Below, piece after piece: positions 32,015-40,621 of a DNA stretch of 64,000 bases (position 1 is its first letter; every line of letters begins with the position of its first letter). The stretch is taken from contig NZ_CP030032.1 in NCBI RefSeq assembly GCF_003258315.1, positions 4,385,501 through 4,449,500 of the forward strand. The letters run 5' to 3'. The notes below the pieces were generated by a model, which was not told where the DNA came from, did not search any database, and saw only the letters and a program-made list of their open reading frames with translations. The translations under genes and the position numbers were made by a program. The DNA comes from Bradymonas sediminis (GTDB lineage: Bacteria > Myxococcota_A > Bradymonadia > Bradymonadales > Bradymonadaceae).

Positions 32015-33373
32015 TTAGGCGGCGCGATGAACGCGCAGTTCGATCTCGCGGAGTAACTCTAAAAGCGCGTGCCAATCCTGCGGACGAACCTGTGCTTCGT
32101 CGACCGCAGGGATGGCACGCGCAATTTTTTGATAGTGAGGGTCGCGCGCGCCCCACTGCTCAAAAACATGGCGCGCCGCGTCAAACACCCAGACGCCGCC
32201 GTGCTCTCGCTTATATTCGTTGGCGAATTTGACGATCTTGAGATTGTCGAACCAGGTATGAAATTGGCGCTCGAATTGGGTCGATGTCGACGCGTTTTTG
32301 CGCAACTTCTCAAAGACCGACCAGGCATTATTGCGCGCCAGATAGTCGGCGAGCAGCGGGTCTTTGACCGCCTCGCGCAACACATCGGGCTGGTTAAACC
32401 CGACGTGGACCGCCGCGAATAACTCCCGCATCGCCTCAAACGCCTGGGGCGGCTCGATGCGCTCAAAGCGACTGGTGCCGGTCTCAATCTGCATCCGCAC
32501 GCTCGGCCCGGTCCCGCGCGGCACCCGCTCCGACGGGCGCGCCGACGGATACACCAGCGGCCCCTCCAATTGACGAACCGCCCCGCGCCCACCGGTCTTG
32601 ACCATCTTCTCGAGAATATAAAAATCACTGAGCGCCTGGCGCATCGGCATCCCGTCCGCCTGCGCATACCCGCGCGCGCTCAGCACCATGCACGAGCCGA
32701 TCGACTGGAACGCGTAGGGCGAGCCGAGCAGCAACAGCTCGGCCTCGTACACGCGCATCCACGCCTCATAGGCCATGATCGCGCGCCCGTGGCGCAGCGC
32801 CTGCTCGCTCGTCCCCTCCGGGATCGGATGGCGATAGCGGCACACCGCCCCGAGCATCCGCGGGTTCGCGTCGAACTCGGCGATAATCTGGTCGATATAA
32901 CCCGGCGCCACCGGCGAATCGCCGTCGAGACACGGCAAAATCCCGCGCCCTGCCTGACCGATTTGCATCAGCCGCGCCAACGCCAGATCCGCCCCCTCGC
33001 GCCGCGCCAACCCCACGCCGGCGACCTCGGGGTCATAGGCGGTCTCGGGCGAATAGCGGTCGATAATATGCAGCGCAAAATCGGTCTCAAGCGCCGCCAG
33101 GATCGCCGCGGTCTCGCGATTGGCCTCGACGATATGCGCGGGCGCATCGGCGGCGTTATTGATCACGACGATGACCTCGAAGACCTGCGGGCGCGCGCTG
33201 GCCTGCGCCAGCGACGCGATCACACCGCCCAGGTCCTTGAGCTCGTTATAGACCGGAATCACCACCGACGCGCGAAGCTTCGGGTGCGGCGGCGGCAGCG
33301 TCTCGAACTCGGGCAGCGCGTGGGCGTGGCGGTCGAGATAGCGACGGATCGTCTTTTCGGCAGATTTGGACAT
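32015..33373 (-). CDS. Family 2 glycosyltransferase-like protein
   Basis: 452 residues. ASVVIPVYNELKDLGGVIAS near residue 35 is the nucleotide-sugar-binding strand of GT-A family 2 enzymes, and PCLDGDSPVAPGYID near 145 resembles the DxD metal site. A catalytic QxxRW motif is not obvious, and there is no membrane segment. The C-terminal 150 residues (REAVKDPLLADYLARNNAW onward) are helical and unassigned. Acceptor and donor are unknown. It begins 11 bases after miaE, so the two are probably co-transcribed; that gives no clear clue to function. Confidence 0.8.
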   Translation of the reverse strand: MSKSAEKTIRRYLDRHAHALPEFETLPPPHPKLRASVVIPVYNELKDLGGVIASLAQASARPQVFEVIVVINNAADAPAHIVEANRETAAILAALETDFALHIIDRYSPETAYDPEVAGVGLARREGADLALARLMQIGQAGRGILPCLDGDSPVAPGYIDQIIAEFDANPRMLGAVCRYRHPIPEGTSEQALRHGRAIMAYEAWMRVYEAELLLLGSPYAFQSIGSCMVLSARGYAQADGMPMRQALSDFYILEKMVKTGGRGAVRQLEGPLVYPSARPSERVPRGTGPSVRMQIETGTSRFERIEPPQAFEAMRELFAAVHVGFNQPDVLREAVKDPLLADYLARNNAWSVFEKLRKNASTSTQFERQFHTWFDNLKIVKFANEYKREHGGVWVFDAARHVFEQWGARDPHYQKIARAIPAVDEAQVRPQDWHALLELLREIELRVHRAA

Positions 33374-33384
33374 AAAAGATCAAC

Positions 33385-33963
33385 TCAGTGGAGCGCCGCG
33401 CGAATCGGCAGCTCGCGCACAATCCTGGCCTCGTGGTCCAGCCAGAAGTCCAGGCGCTCCTGGACATCTTCGGCGGGGAAATAGTTCAGGGCCAGCTCAT
33501 AAAAATCATTGCGGTGCTTGGCCTCGGAGGCGGCGAGTTCTTTGTAGAATTGCGCCAGATCCGGGTCGGTCTTGAGCAGCTCGCGCGAGAGCATCGCGAA
33601 GCGCTCGCACCCGCGGTACTCGATGATCGACCCGAGCAGCAACCGGTCCATCATGCGCCCCTCGCCCTTCTTATAGCCGAGCTTGAGCAGGTCATTGACG
33701 TAGGGGTCTTTCTCGTCGGGGCCGAGCTCAACGCCGCGTTTCTGCATCAAATGAAAGACCTGGTGGAAGTGCTCGAGCTCCTCGCGCGCGACCTCGATCA
33801 TCGCGTCGACGATGTCGGCCTTGTCGGGGTAGCGCACCACAAAATGCATGGCGTTGGCCGAGGCTTTTCGCTCGCAGGCCGCGTGGTCAATCAGGAAAGC
33901 GTCGAGATTCTCGGCGACGTGGGTGGCCCACTCAGCAGGGGTTTCTTGGCGCAACTTAAACAT
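33385..33963 (-). CDS. miaE: tRNA-(ms2io6A)-hydroxylase, MiaE family
   Basis: 192 residues, a ferritin-like diiron monooxygenase that hydroxylates ms2i6A37 in tRNA. Iron ligands are visible in the helices HAACERKASANAM, AREELEHFHQV, IEYRGCERF and ASEAKHRNDFYELA, giving the expected Glu/His pattern of four helices. The MiaB and MiaA genes that make its substrate are not in the window. It is the first gene of a two-gene minus-strand unit with the glycosyltransferase. Confidence 0.9.
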   Translation of the reverse strand: MFKLRQETPAEWATHVAENLDAFLIDHAACERKASANAMHFVVRYPDKADIVDAMIEVAREELEHFHQVFHLMQKRGVELGPDEKDPYVNDLLKLGYKKGEGRMMDRLLLGSIIEYRGCERFAMLSRELLKTDPDLAQFYKELAASEAKHRNDFYELALNYFPAEDVQERLDFWLDHEARIVRELPIRAALH

Positions 33964-34122
33964 CGGTTTCCTTCGAATCAGGTTGGCTTCAAAAAAGACG
34001 AATCACACGAATAACGCTGCGCACCTTGCCCTCCGCGCGCCGTTCTGGCCAGCGCCGTTCGGCCCCGGGCCGTTCGACCCGCGCCAACCAAGAAGCATAA
34101 CCCACTGAAATACAACATATTA

Positions 34123-34150
34123 TTGACTCACAAGCCCACGATCTTATGTT
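34123..34150 (+). promoter_or_regulatory. Promoter of first DUF1328 unit
   Basis: TTGACT at 34123-34128, a 16-base spacer and TATGTT at 34145-34150. The second DUF1328 copy has the same layout, with an identical -35 box and spacer, which raises confidence. The predicted transcript has about an 80-base leader before the ATG at 34239, including the segment GCGAGG-N4-ACCGTCAC, which is also present in the second copy. Confidence 0.55.
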
Positions 34151-34238
34151 CATCACGACAGCTTGTAAGCCTCGAGGATGCAAAAACGAAGCAAAAATCT
34201 GCGAGGTCAACCGTCACTAAAAGCTCCAAGGAGTCGCC

Positions 34239-34418
34239 ATGTTAGGCTGGGCCCTCACATTCTTTGTCATCGCTATCATCGCCGGTATTTTCGGCTTTGG
34301 CGGCATCGTCCAAGGCGCAACGTCGATCGCCATGATCCTCTTCTGGGTCTTCGTGGCGCTCTTCGTCATCTCCTTAATCGCCGGCGTGGTCACGGGCCGG
34401 AAAACAGTTATCCCATAA
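34239..34418 (+). CDS. DUF1328 small membrane protein, copy 1
   Basis: 59-residue, two-helix inner-membrane peptide: [19 protein letters not shown] is the first helix and [19 protein letters not shown] the second, ending in a short basic tail GRKTVIP. The pattern MLGWAL..F...I.A..FGFGGI is the DUF1328 (YtjA-type) signature. An AAGGAGT ribosome-binding site lies five bases before the ATG. Members of this family are often stress-induced, but the function is unknown. It is the first of two tandem units with matching promoters, leaders and terminators. Confidence 0.9.
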   Translation: MLGWALTFFVIAIIAGIFGFGGIVQGATSIAMILFWVFVALFVISLIAGVVTGRKTVIP

Positions 34419-34500
34419 TCCAAACTACATTCGCGACCCGGGGTCGGTGATGCTTGAGGGGTGAACGCCTCGGCGCGCCGCGCGCGTCGCCCATCGCAAC

Positions 34501-34545
34501 GAAGAGCACCGCAGGCCGCCAGGCTGTGGTGCTCTTCTATTTTTC
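34501..34545 (+). terminator. Intrinsic terminator of first DUF1328 unit
   Basis: GAAGAGCACC at 34501-34510 pairs with GGTGCTCTTC at 34528-34537 around a GC-rich loop, followed by TATTTTTC. The stem resembles that of the second copy at 34992, including AGCACCGC and GGCCGC, so the terminator appears to have been duplicated together with the gene. Confidence 0.8.
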
Positions 34546-34595
34546 TTGGCTTCCAGCCTGCATTTCAATTGAGTTCGGGGTGAATTGTCGGTTTA

Positions 34596-34623
34596 TTGAC
34601 TTCTTCAGGCGCGGGACTACCTT
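34596..34623 (+). promoter_or_regulatory. Promoter of second DUF1328 unit
   Basis: TTGACT at 34596-34601, a 16-base spacer and TACCTT at 34618-34623, preceded by TTTA as in copy 1 (TTA). The leader again contains AAACGAAG and GCGAGG-N4-ACCGTCAC before CAAGGAGT. Conservation of the layout between copies supports a functional promoter. Confidence 0.55.
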
Positions 34624-34722
34624 TAGTTGCGACAATGAAACAGGCCTCGGTTTGAAGACTCGAGAAACGAAGGAAGCATCGCAGCAGCGAGGCCGACCGT
34701 CACCGAGCATCAAGGAGTATTT

Positions 34723-34887
34723 ATGTTACGATGGGCACTGATATTTTTCGTTATCGCAATCGTCGCCGCCATCTTCGGCTTCGGAGGAATCGTTGAAAGC
34801 GCCGCCTCGATCGCGATGATCCTCTTCTGGATCTTTGTCGCCCTCTTCGTCATCTCGTTTGTCAGCGGGCTGGTCAAAGGTAAATAG
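34723..34887 (+). CDS. DUF1328 small membrane protein, copy 2
   Basis: 54-residue paralogue of the peptide at 34239, with helices [19 protein letters not shown] and [19 protein letters not shown] and the tail LVKGK. The strongest conservation lies in FGFGGIV and [15 protein letters not shown] precedes the ATG by six bases. Both copies probably sit in the inner membrane with a short cytoplasmic or periplasmic tail. Its terminator lies inside the convergent lipoprotein gene. Confidence 0.9.
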   Translation: MLRWALIFFVIAIVAAIFGFGGIVESAASIAMILFWIFVALFVISFVSGLVKGK

Positions 34888-34904
34888 TTGCGCAGCGAAT
34901 TCGA

Positions 34905-35345
34905 TTAAAATTGCGACCATAGCGCGGTGGAGGTCGACGGCTTAATCGCCTCGATCTGCCACTCGCCGCTGGCGTCGCTCGACAAATAAAGAAGCACCGC
35001 GGGCCGCTCGCCCGTGGTGCTTTTTTCAATGATCAACGCGCGATATTCGTCCCCCGCGGCCCACACCCGCGCGACCTGCGCGGCGCGCCAGGACGCGGTG
35101 ATGCTGTGGAGCTCGGGCGAAGGCATCGCGGCGCCGGGCACACCCGCGGCCCAGGCGCGCGCGACTTCGAACGCATCTTTCTTCTCAACCGGCCGCGCTT
35201 CCCCCGACGTATTGTCAGAGGCCGCGCTCGCGTCGGTTACGGACGCCGTCTGGCCCGACGCGCACCCAACGACGCTCGTCAGAAATCCGGCGAGCATCAC
35301 CCCGGCGAAGCGCCGTCCGCGAAAAGATTTGGCGATCATCGTCAT
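34905..35345 (-). CDS. Hypothetical lipoprotein
   Basis: 146 residues from the ATG at 35345, chosen because it places a signal peptide (GRRFAGVMLAGFLTSVVGC) at the N-terminus with a lipobox ending in VVGC and a GAGAG ribosome-binding site upstream. After a Ser/Ala-rich linker there is one small domain (AFEVARAWAAGVPGAA ... RALIIEKSTTGERPAVLLYL). I do not recognise it. It is last in a minus-strand operon with a secreted protein (10-base gap) and an IgGFc-binding-type lipoprotein. Its 3' coding part contains the terminator of the convergent DUF1328 gene. Confidence 0.7.
   Translation of the reverse strand: MTMIAKSFRGRRFAGVMLAGFLTSVVGCASGQTASVTDASAASDNTSGEARPVEKKDAFEVARAWAAGVPGAAMPSPELHSITASWRAAQVARVWAAGDEYRALIIEKSTTGERPAVLLYLSSDASGEWQIEAIKPSTSTALWSQF
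34992..35026 (+). terminator. Terminator of second DUF1328 unit, inside convergent lipoprotein gene
   Basis: AAGCACC (34992-34998) pairs with GGTGCTT (35015-35022), continuing through CGGG/CCCG with a G-T pair, and is followed by six T residues. It lies about 100 bases after the DUF1328 stop and inside the antisense lipoprotein coding sequence. It matches the terminator of the first unit. Confidence 0.75.
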
Positions 35346-35355
35346 AATAAACTCT

Positions 35356-36501
35356 CTAGGGTTGAGGCGCGATATAGCCCACCACAATCTTGCCATCGGG
35401 AAGCTCAAACGCCGCGCGGGCGCCGGTCAAATACCCGAGCATATCGGCGGCCAGGATGTCGCCGCTGGCCGCGAGCATCACGTAGGCGGGCGGCGTATTT
35501 GCGGCCTTTAATCGCTGCGCTTGAGCCTGCAGTTGCGGGGCGAAGTCGCCGTCGGTGGACGCGCAAAAAGTCGCCGATTCGGGGCACTCGCCGGACTTTT
35601 CGGCAGCCGGCACCAACGCCTGGCCTCCGAGGCGAAGACGAACGCCGTAGCGCCGCGCCTTCTCGGTGGGCGACACGCCAATCACAAGCGTTGCGTCCCC
35701 CGAGACCATCTGTTTAAAGACCGGCGCGACCGTCGAAGTGGCGACGAGCGCGCCCTCATCCTGCCTGATATAATACGCGCGAACCAGCCCCACCATCGCC
35801 GCCGGGAGCAGCGCCTGGGTCGCGCGTTTCCAGGTCGCGCCGTCGGCCAAAATAATGTCGATATTCGCGCTGCCCGGATCGTCCTGCAAGAGCATGCCAG
35901 TCCAGCGCTGCGCGTGTTTTCCGAGGTCTTTGGGCGGGTCGAGCCCGGCGGATGGCTCGGCGCCTTCGGCCGCCGGATCCACCGCGATGCGCCCATACGG
36001 CGTCACGAAAAAGTCGGCCCCCACGAGCACCGGAAACGCCGGCAGGCGCTGAATCTCACTCCACCCCCGCCCCGCCCCGGCCTGCGCGAACCGCCCATTT
36101 TGCGCCGCCTCAGCGAGCGCCCGCGCGTAGGCGTCATCGGGCGCCCAATCTACCCGCCATTGTGAGCCATCTTTGGCCGCCGAGTCGTCCTTTAAACGCA
36201 GCGGATAGCGAAGCGCGGTCGGCCCGTTGCCAAGCTCAACCTCGACGATAAGCCGGTCAGCGGAGGGCAATCGATGCGCGATGAGGATGCGGCGATAGTC
36301 GAGCCCGGCCGCGCGAAAGGCATTCGCCGCCGCGGTGTCCGCCGAAAAATACGCCCGCAGCGCGCCCTCAACGGTCCGCGCGGTCTTTTGGGCGGACTGG
36401 GCGCCGGCCTTCGGCGACGGCGCCTGGGCGTACGCGGGCGCGGCGACCGAGGTGCCAAGAAGCAGCAACGCGGCCCCGACGAGCGGTCTGAAATGGCGCA
36501 T
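35356..36501 (-). CDS. Exported hypothetical protein
   Basis: 381 residues from the ATG at 36501, which follows a TTTGGAGC ribosome-binding site and starts a clear signal peptide (LVGAALLLLGTSVAAPAYA, cleavage after AYA near residue 25). The mature part is unrecognised; it has a strand-rich middle (VLVGADFFVTPYGRIAVD) and a single Cys pair (CPESATFC) that could form a disulphide. There is no lipobox, so it is periplasmic or secreted. It is within the operon between the IgGFc-type lipoprotein (22-base gap) and the small lipoprotein. Confidence 0.7.
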   Translation of the reverse strand: MRHFRPLVGAALLLLGTSVAAPAYAQAPSPKAGAQSAQKTARTVEGALRAYFSADTAAANAFRAAGLDYRRILIAHRLPSADRLIVEVELGNGPTALRYPLRLKDDSAAKDGSQWRVDWAPDDAYARALAEAAQNGRFAQAGAGRGWSEIQRLPAFPVLVGADFFVTPYGRIAVDPAAEGAEPSAGLDPPKDLGKHAQRWTGMLLQDDPGSANIDIILADGATWKRATQALLPAAMVGLVRAYYIRQDEGALVATSTVAPVFKQMVSGDATLVIGVSPTEKARRYGVRLRLGGQALVPAAEKSGECPESATFCASTDGDFAPQLQAQAQRLKAANTPPAYVMLAASGDILAADMLGYLTGARAAFELPDGKIVVGYIAPQP

Positions 36502-36523
36502 GGGTGCTCCAAACTTTTCGGAA

Positions 36524-38575
36524 TTAATCATCGAGCGCCTCCAGATTGAGGCCTCCCGGATAGGCGTAGGAGACGTGGCAATCATAGCCATAACTCACGA
36601 CCCCAAAGGGGATATCCGCCTCGAGATAATGCGGTCCGGCGTCGACCCGAATCTGCGCGATCTCATAGGTGTCGCGGGTGCCGACGGGCTGCCAGGCGTC
36701 GTCGGCCACGGGCGCTCCGTCCAGGCGCACCTGGTGGCCGGCGGGGACCATAATATTGATATAATTTCGCTCGTAATTCTCGGGCGTAAGCACCAGATAA
36801 TCCTGGCGAAATTGCGCCCGCGGCACCGCCGTGGTCATCGCCGGATCGCCGATGCCCGTGGGGTTATATTGGTCGATGCCCGTGTTGCATTCGCGCGGAA
36901 TCCCAAGCCAGTTGGCCCCGACCATATATTGGGCGAGCATCACCGGTTTGGAGGCGACCAGCTCGAAATTGGCGTGGGGCGCGACGGCCTCAAATTGGCG
37001 CCACTCCCCGGCGTTCAGGGTATATTGGTGGACGTTCGGGATCGGCGGATCGGTCTGAATCACCGTGCCATCCTCGGCCGCGATGACGCGCCAGATATCG
37101 GGCTCTTTGGTGGCGCCATCGGCGCGCGGGCTGAACTTCGACCCGATATAATGGGTGCCCCAGATCGAGGTTGGAAAGAGGACCGATTCGATATGATCGC
37201 AGCGGTCGACGCCGCGCACGACGTTGGCGCATTGGTGGCCGCCGAAGACGGTCACCGGCTCGTCGGCCACGATTTGGGTGCCGGTGAGGTCGGGGCACGG
37301 CGTAACTTGAGTGGGCGCGCCGTCCCCGTCGGTCAGACACCCCTGGGCGATGGCCTGGTCGAGCTCGGCCCCGGAGGTCTCCAGGTTAAGCGATGCCCCC
37401 GGGGCGAGGTCGAAGACGCGGGTCTCGCCGGCCTCGATCTGCGGGACGCCCGGCCCGGCGATGACCTGGGCGGAGGGCGTCACGCGCACGCGGTTCGGGT
37501 TGCCAAAGGAGTTCACGATCGTGACGAAGCCGCGGATATTCTGCGAGCCGCCGCGGTGCGGCCAGCTCAGCACCCGGTACTCGCGCCCCAGCGTATTCGT
37601 CGGGATCAGCAAGGAGCCGTCGTTGGAGAAGACGCCGACGTTATTGAGCGGGTTAAATTGGTAGGCGATCACCGGGACGCTGCTGGTCAGCCGGATCGCT
37701 TTATTCTCGAGGATGCGCGTGCCCGAGTGGTCGAAGCCGGTGGGGATGGCGAAGACGCCGACCTCACCGGGGCCAATATCGAGGTCGTAGGGCGCCCCGG
37801 AGGGGTCGGCGCGCAGGATTTGTTGGCTAAATCCGGCGCTGAGCTCGATGCGCGCGCTGCTCTCGGCGTTGGGATTGGCCACCACGATGGCGTGGGGTTG
37901 GCTGGTGGCCTCCTCATAATTATCGAGGTCGGCCGACCAATACTCGCAGCCGATATAACTGGAGACTTTTTTATTGAGCTCGCACAGGTTCTCGCAGGTC
38001 CCGTTGAAGCATTCGGTGCCGGTTGGGCAGGGCTCGGCGGGGACAAACGCGCCGGCCTCATTGCAGACCTCGAGGCGGCGCCGGTCCAGGCATCGCGTCA
38101 CGCCGGCCGAGCACTCGGGAGCCTCGCATTGCCCGTCGGTGCAGGGCTTGTCGCCCGGGCAGATCATCTCGACCACGCGCGTGCCGCTCTGGTTGCAGAC
38201 GCTCTGCAGCCCCTCGGCGGTACAACCCTGGAACGCCCCGGGGGTGCACACCGGCTCGACGCAGGCGCCGGAGTCCGGGTCACAGCGGGTCGTGGAGACG
38301 CACGTCTCCTCATCCCACGCGCTCCCCTGCGCGTTGCACACCCGCCGCGCGGCCACCGAGGTGCACTCGGCGCTGGCCGGCGCACAGGCGCGGGCGTCCT
38401 CGGCGGCGGCGTCCGCCTGGCCCGGGCCGGCGTCCTCGGGGCCCGACGACTCCGAGGAACACCCGCTAAGCACGAGCGCGCCGGCGCAGATAAGCATCGC
38501 AAAGAGATGCCCCACGCGCCGTCGCTTCGGCGCAAATTTGCTCGTTTGCTTCGCTGCGGGCGCGTCGGGTCTCAT
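36524..38575 (-). CDS. IgGFc-binding-domain surface lipoprotein
   Basis: 683 residues. The N-terminus has a signal peptide and lipobox (LFAMLICAGALVLSGC, Cys near 40). Residues 60-210 form a Cys-rich region of about four repeats with the pattern C-x-R...C...G...C (ARACAPASAEC, CTPGAFQGCTAEG, CSAGVTRCLDRRR), as in Myxococcota surface proteins. The remainder (VSSYIGCEYWSADLDNYEE ... AYPGGLNLEALDD) matches the IgGFc_binding N-terminal domain seen in bacterial adhesin-like proteins. A role at the outer surface is likely; the ligand is unknown. It starts six bases after the E2-type gene. Confidence 0.85.
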   Translation of the reverse strand: MRPDAPAAKQTSKFAPKRRRVGHLFAMLICAGALVLSGCSSESSGPEDAGPGQADAAAEDARACAPASAECTSVAARRVCNAQGSAWDEETCVSTTRCDPDSGACVEPVCTPGAFQGCTAEGLQSVCNQSGTRVVEMICPGDKPCTDGQCEAPECSAGVTRCLDRRRLEVCNEAGAFVPAEPCPTGTECFNGTCENLCELNKKVSSYIGCEYWSADLDNYEEATSQPHAIVVANPNAESSARIELSAGFSQQILRADPSGAPYDLDIGPGEVGVFAIPTGFDHSGTRILENKAIRLTSSVPVIAYQFNPLNNVGVFSNDGSLLIPTNTLGREYRVLSWPHRGGSQNIRGFVTIVNSFGNPNRVRVTPSAQVIAGPGVPQIEAGETRVFDLAPGASLNLETSGAELDQAIAQGCLTDGDGAPTQVTPCPDLTGTQIVADEPVTVFGGHQCANVVRGVDRCDHIESVLFPTSIWGTHYIGSKFSPRADGATKEPDIWRVIAAEDGTVIQTDPPIPNVHQYTLNAGEWRQFEAVAPHANFELVASKPVMLAQYMVGANWLGIPRECNTGIDQYNPTGIGDPAMTTAVPRAQFRQDYLVLTPENYERNYINIMVPAGHQVRLDGAPVADDAWQPVGTRDTYEIAQIRVDAGPHYLEADIPFGVVSYGYDCHVSYAYPGGLNLEALDD

Positions 38576-38581
38576 GGCGTT

Positions 38582-39550
38582 TTATTCTCCCATCGCCGCT
38601 TTCGAGGCGTGGTCTTCGGGGCGCGGCGCCCCGCCCGCTTTGGGCTTGACGGCGGCCGGCTTGGGCGCCGCCTGGGCCTCCGGGGTGCGCCCGGGGTTTT
38701 GCGCCGCCGCCCACTCCTGCGGGTCGACGAAATAATCGCGCGGGTTTTTGATCATTTCGCGCACCGCGCGCACCATAAAGCCGATCTGATAGCCGTCGAA
38801 GCAGCGGTGGTCGAAGGTGCAGGATGCCTGGAGCACGTCGCGCACCTCGGGCTCTCCGTCTTCGTTGACCAGCACAGCTTTGTGCATCACGCCGGGCAAA
38901 AAGACCATCGGCACGCGGCTCATCGGCACCAGCGGGGCGAAGCCCAATTTGATGTCAAAGGCCGCCACCGAGCTGACCATCGCGCTGCCAAACGGGTCGT
39001 CGCGCACCCCGATGCTGCCCAGGTCAAACGGCACATTATAGGTCAAGAAGTCCACGGCTTTGAGCATCGGGCGCATCAACCAGGTCGGCACGACGTTGAT
39101 GGTCGCCTTGGTCTGCTCCATCTCCTCGTCCTGGCCGTCGCGCACCTTTTTGGCGCGCCGGCTCAGGCGGCTGGCGATCTCGACCAGGTTCATTTCGTTG
39201 ACCCGCTTCAACTTCACCCCGCTCAGGTCCGCCTGACCGGTGGACTCGTTGGGGATCGAAACCTGGCAGAAAATATCGATGCTATTTCGCTTCTGCACGG
39301 TCTTATTGACCATGATGACGTTGAGGTCCGGGTGCTCCTCGAAGACCGTCGCGGCGATCTTGACGAACACGGCGGCCGGCGTGACCTTGACGCCGCTGAC
39401 CCGGCTCAGCTCCTCCAAATACGGCACCAGCCGGTGCGCATCCAGGGTCTCATAGCCGTAGATCGTGGGGTCATCCGGCGCATCCCACATGCCGACCGAG
39501 ATCCTGCGCCACGCCGAGTTCTTCTTAAACGGTGCCCAATACTTGCTCAT
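38582..39550 (-). CDS. 2-oxoacid dehydrogenase E2-type acyltransferase, catalytic domain only
   Basis: 322 residues from the ATG at 39550 (AGGAG upstream; an in-frame ATG at 39667 is less likely). The E2 catalytic fold is recognised by AVFVKIAATVFEEHPDLNVI, LGSIGVRDDPFGSAMVSSV and the active-site loop TFDHRCFDGYQIGFMVRAV (His-x-x-x-Asp-Gly). The lipoyl and E1/E3-binding domains are absent, so it cannot be a normal pyruvate dehydrogenase subunit; it may act as a free CoA-dependent acyltransferase. The tail is Pro/Ala/Lys-rich. It leads an operon of exported proteins (6-base gap to the next gene), an unusual setting. Confidence 0.85.
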   Translation of the reverse strand: MSKYWAPFKKNSAWRRISVGMWDAPDDPTIYGYETLDAHRLVPYLEELSRVSGVKVTPAAVFVKIAATVFEEHPDLNVIMVNKTVQKRNSIDIFCQVSIPNESTGQADLSGVKLKRVNEMNLVEIASRLSRRAKKVRDGQDEEMEQTKATINVVPTWLMRPMLKAVDFLTYNVPFDLGSIGVRDDPFGSAMVSSVAAFDIKLGFAPLVPMSRVPMVFLPGVMHKAVLVNEDGEPEVRDVLQASCTFDHRCFDGYQIGFMVRAVREMIKNPRDYFVDPQEWAAAQNPGRTPEAQAAPKPAAVKPKAGGAPRPEDHASKAAMGE

Positions 39551-39697
39551 CGTAATAACTCCTATAGACAGCGGCTCAACGCCCGGATCACAACGCGTTA
39601 TCCGGCCCGAACCGACTTCAAACCAAAGAATCTGACGTCGCCACATTACACGCCAGCGATGGCGCAATCAACGCGCAACGCTCGCCCCAATCTTATT

Positions 39698-39728
39698 AAA
39701 AAGCCGCCGCGAGCAGGCTCGCGGCGGC
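39698..39728 (-). terminator. Terminator after tatC
   Basis: GCCGCCGCGAGC at 39703-39714 pairs with GCTCGCGGCGGC at 39717-39728 with almost no loop; on the minus strand it is followed by five T residues (A-run at 39698-39702). It separates tatAC from the E2-type operon. Confidence 0.85.
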
Positions 39729-39733
39729 GCGGC

Positions 39734-40621
39734 TTAGAAAAGCTCGTCCAGCTCTTTCATCGCCTTCTCCTGGCGCCGTTTGTGGCCCTTCGAGAAGATA
39801 TAAGACAGCCCGATCGACAGGCCATAGAGCAGACAGAGCGGCAGGGACAGCAGCGTCTGGGTGACCGGGTCGGGCGGGGTCAACAGCGCGCCCATCACGA
39901 AGATACCGATCACCGACCCGCGCCAATGCTTGAGCAGGGTGTTGTGGTCGATGGCCCCAAGCGCCGCCAAAAACGAGGTGATGACGGGCAATTGAAAGAC
40001 CACCCCGAAGACCAGCAAGAGCTTGGTCGTGGTGGCCAGATACTCGTTGAGCATCAGCTCGGGGTTCGACGCCACGCCCATGCCAAAATCGATCAAATAC
40101 GCGTAGCCGTAGGGCAGCACCATATAGAAACAAAACGCCGCGCCCCCGAAGAAACAGATCGTCCCCATGATCACAAAGGGCAGCGCCACCCGCTTCTCGC
40201 TGCCGTATAAGCCCGGCGCGATAAATTTCCATAAATTATAGAGCGAGATCGGCGAAGACGCGAAAATCCCGGCGGCCAGCGCGATCTTGACCATCGCGAA
40301 GAACGGCTCGGTCAGGTCCTTGTGGTTGATCTGCGAGACTTCGAGGTTGCCCTCGGGGGCGGCCAGGCGGAGCGGCTGCATCAAGAGGTAGAAGAGATCG
40401 TCGACCCACACCCAGGAGATCACCACGGCGATAAAGATGGCGATGATCGAGTAGATCAACCGCTGCCGTAATTCGACCAGGTGGCCGATCAGGCTCATGC
40501 GCGCGCTGTCCAGCTCGGCTTGATTCAGCCCGGATTGCCCGCCAGCCAACGGCCCGTCAGCGGCAGGGGTGAGGGCGCTGTCCGGGGCGTCGGGTTTTTG
40601 AAGCGAGGATTCGTCAGTCAT
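39734..40621 (-). CDS. tatC: Sec-independent protein translocase TatC
   Basis: 295 residues. Six membrane helices are seen, starting with MSLIGHLVELRQRLIYS, which contains the conserved LxELRxRL signature for signal-peptide binding, followed by SLYNLWKFIAPGLYGSEKR. The N-terminal 40 residues are a Pro/Ala-rich extension beyond the usual TatC. TatC recognises twin-arginine signals and exports folded proteins. It overlaps the TatA/B gene by four bases (ATGA), so translation is coupled. Identity is certain. Confidence 0.96.
   Translation of the reverse strand: MTDESSLQKPDAPDSALTPAADGPLAGGQSGLNQAELDSARMSLIGHLVELRQRLIYSIIAIFIAVVISWVWVDDLFYLLMQPLRLAAPEGNLEVSQINHKDLTEPFFAMVKIALAAGIFASSPISLYNLWKFIAPGLYGSEKRVALPFVIMGTICFFGGAAFCFYMVLPYGYAYLIDFGMGVASNPELMLNEYLATTTKLLLVFGVVFQLPVITSFLAALGAIDHNTLLKHWRGSVIGIFVMGALLTPPDPVTQTLLSLPLCLLYGLSIGLSYIFSKGHKRRQEKAMKELDELF

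Noticed and set aside
36335-40210. 1291-residue plus-strand ORF spanning four minus-strand genes
   Set aside because: It runs antisense across the IgGFc lipoprotein, E2 and tatC genes and across their stops and the tatC terminator, and has no ribosome-binding site or recognisable domain.
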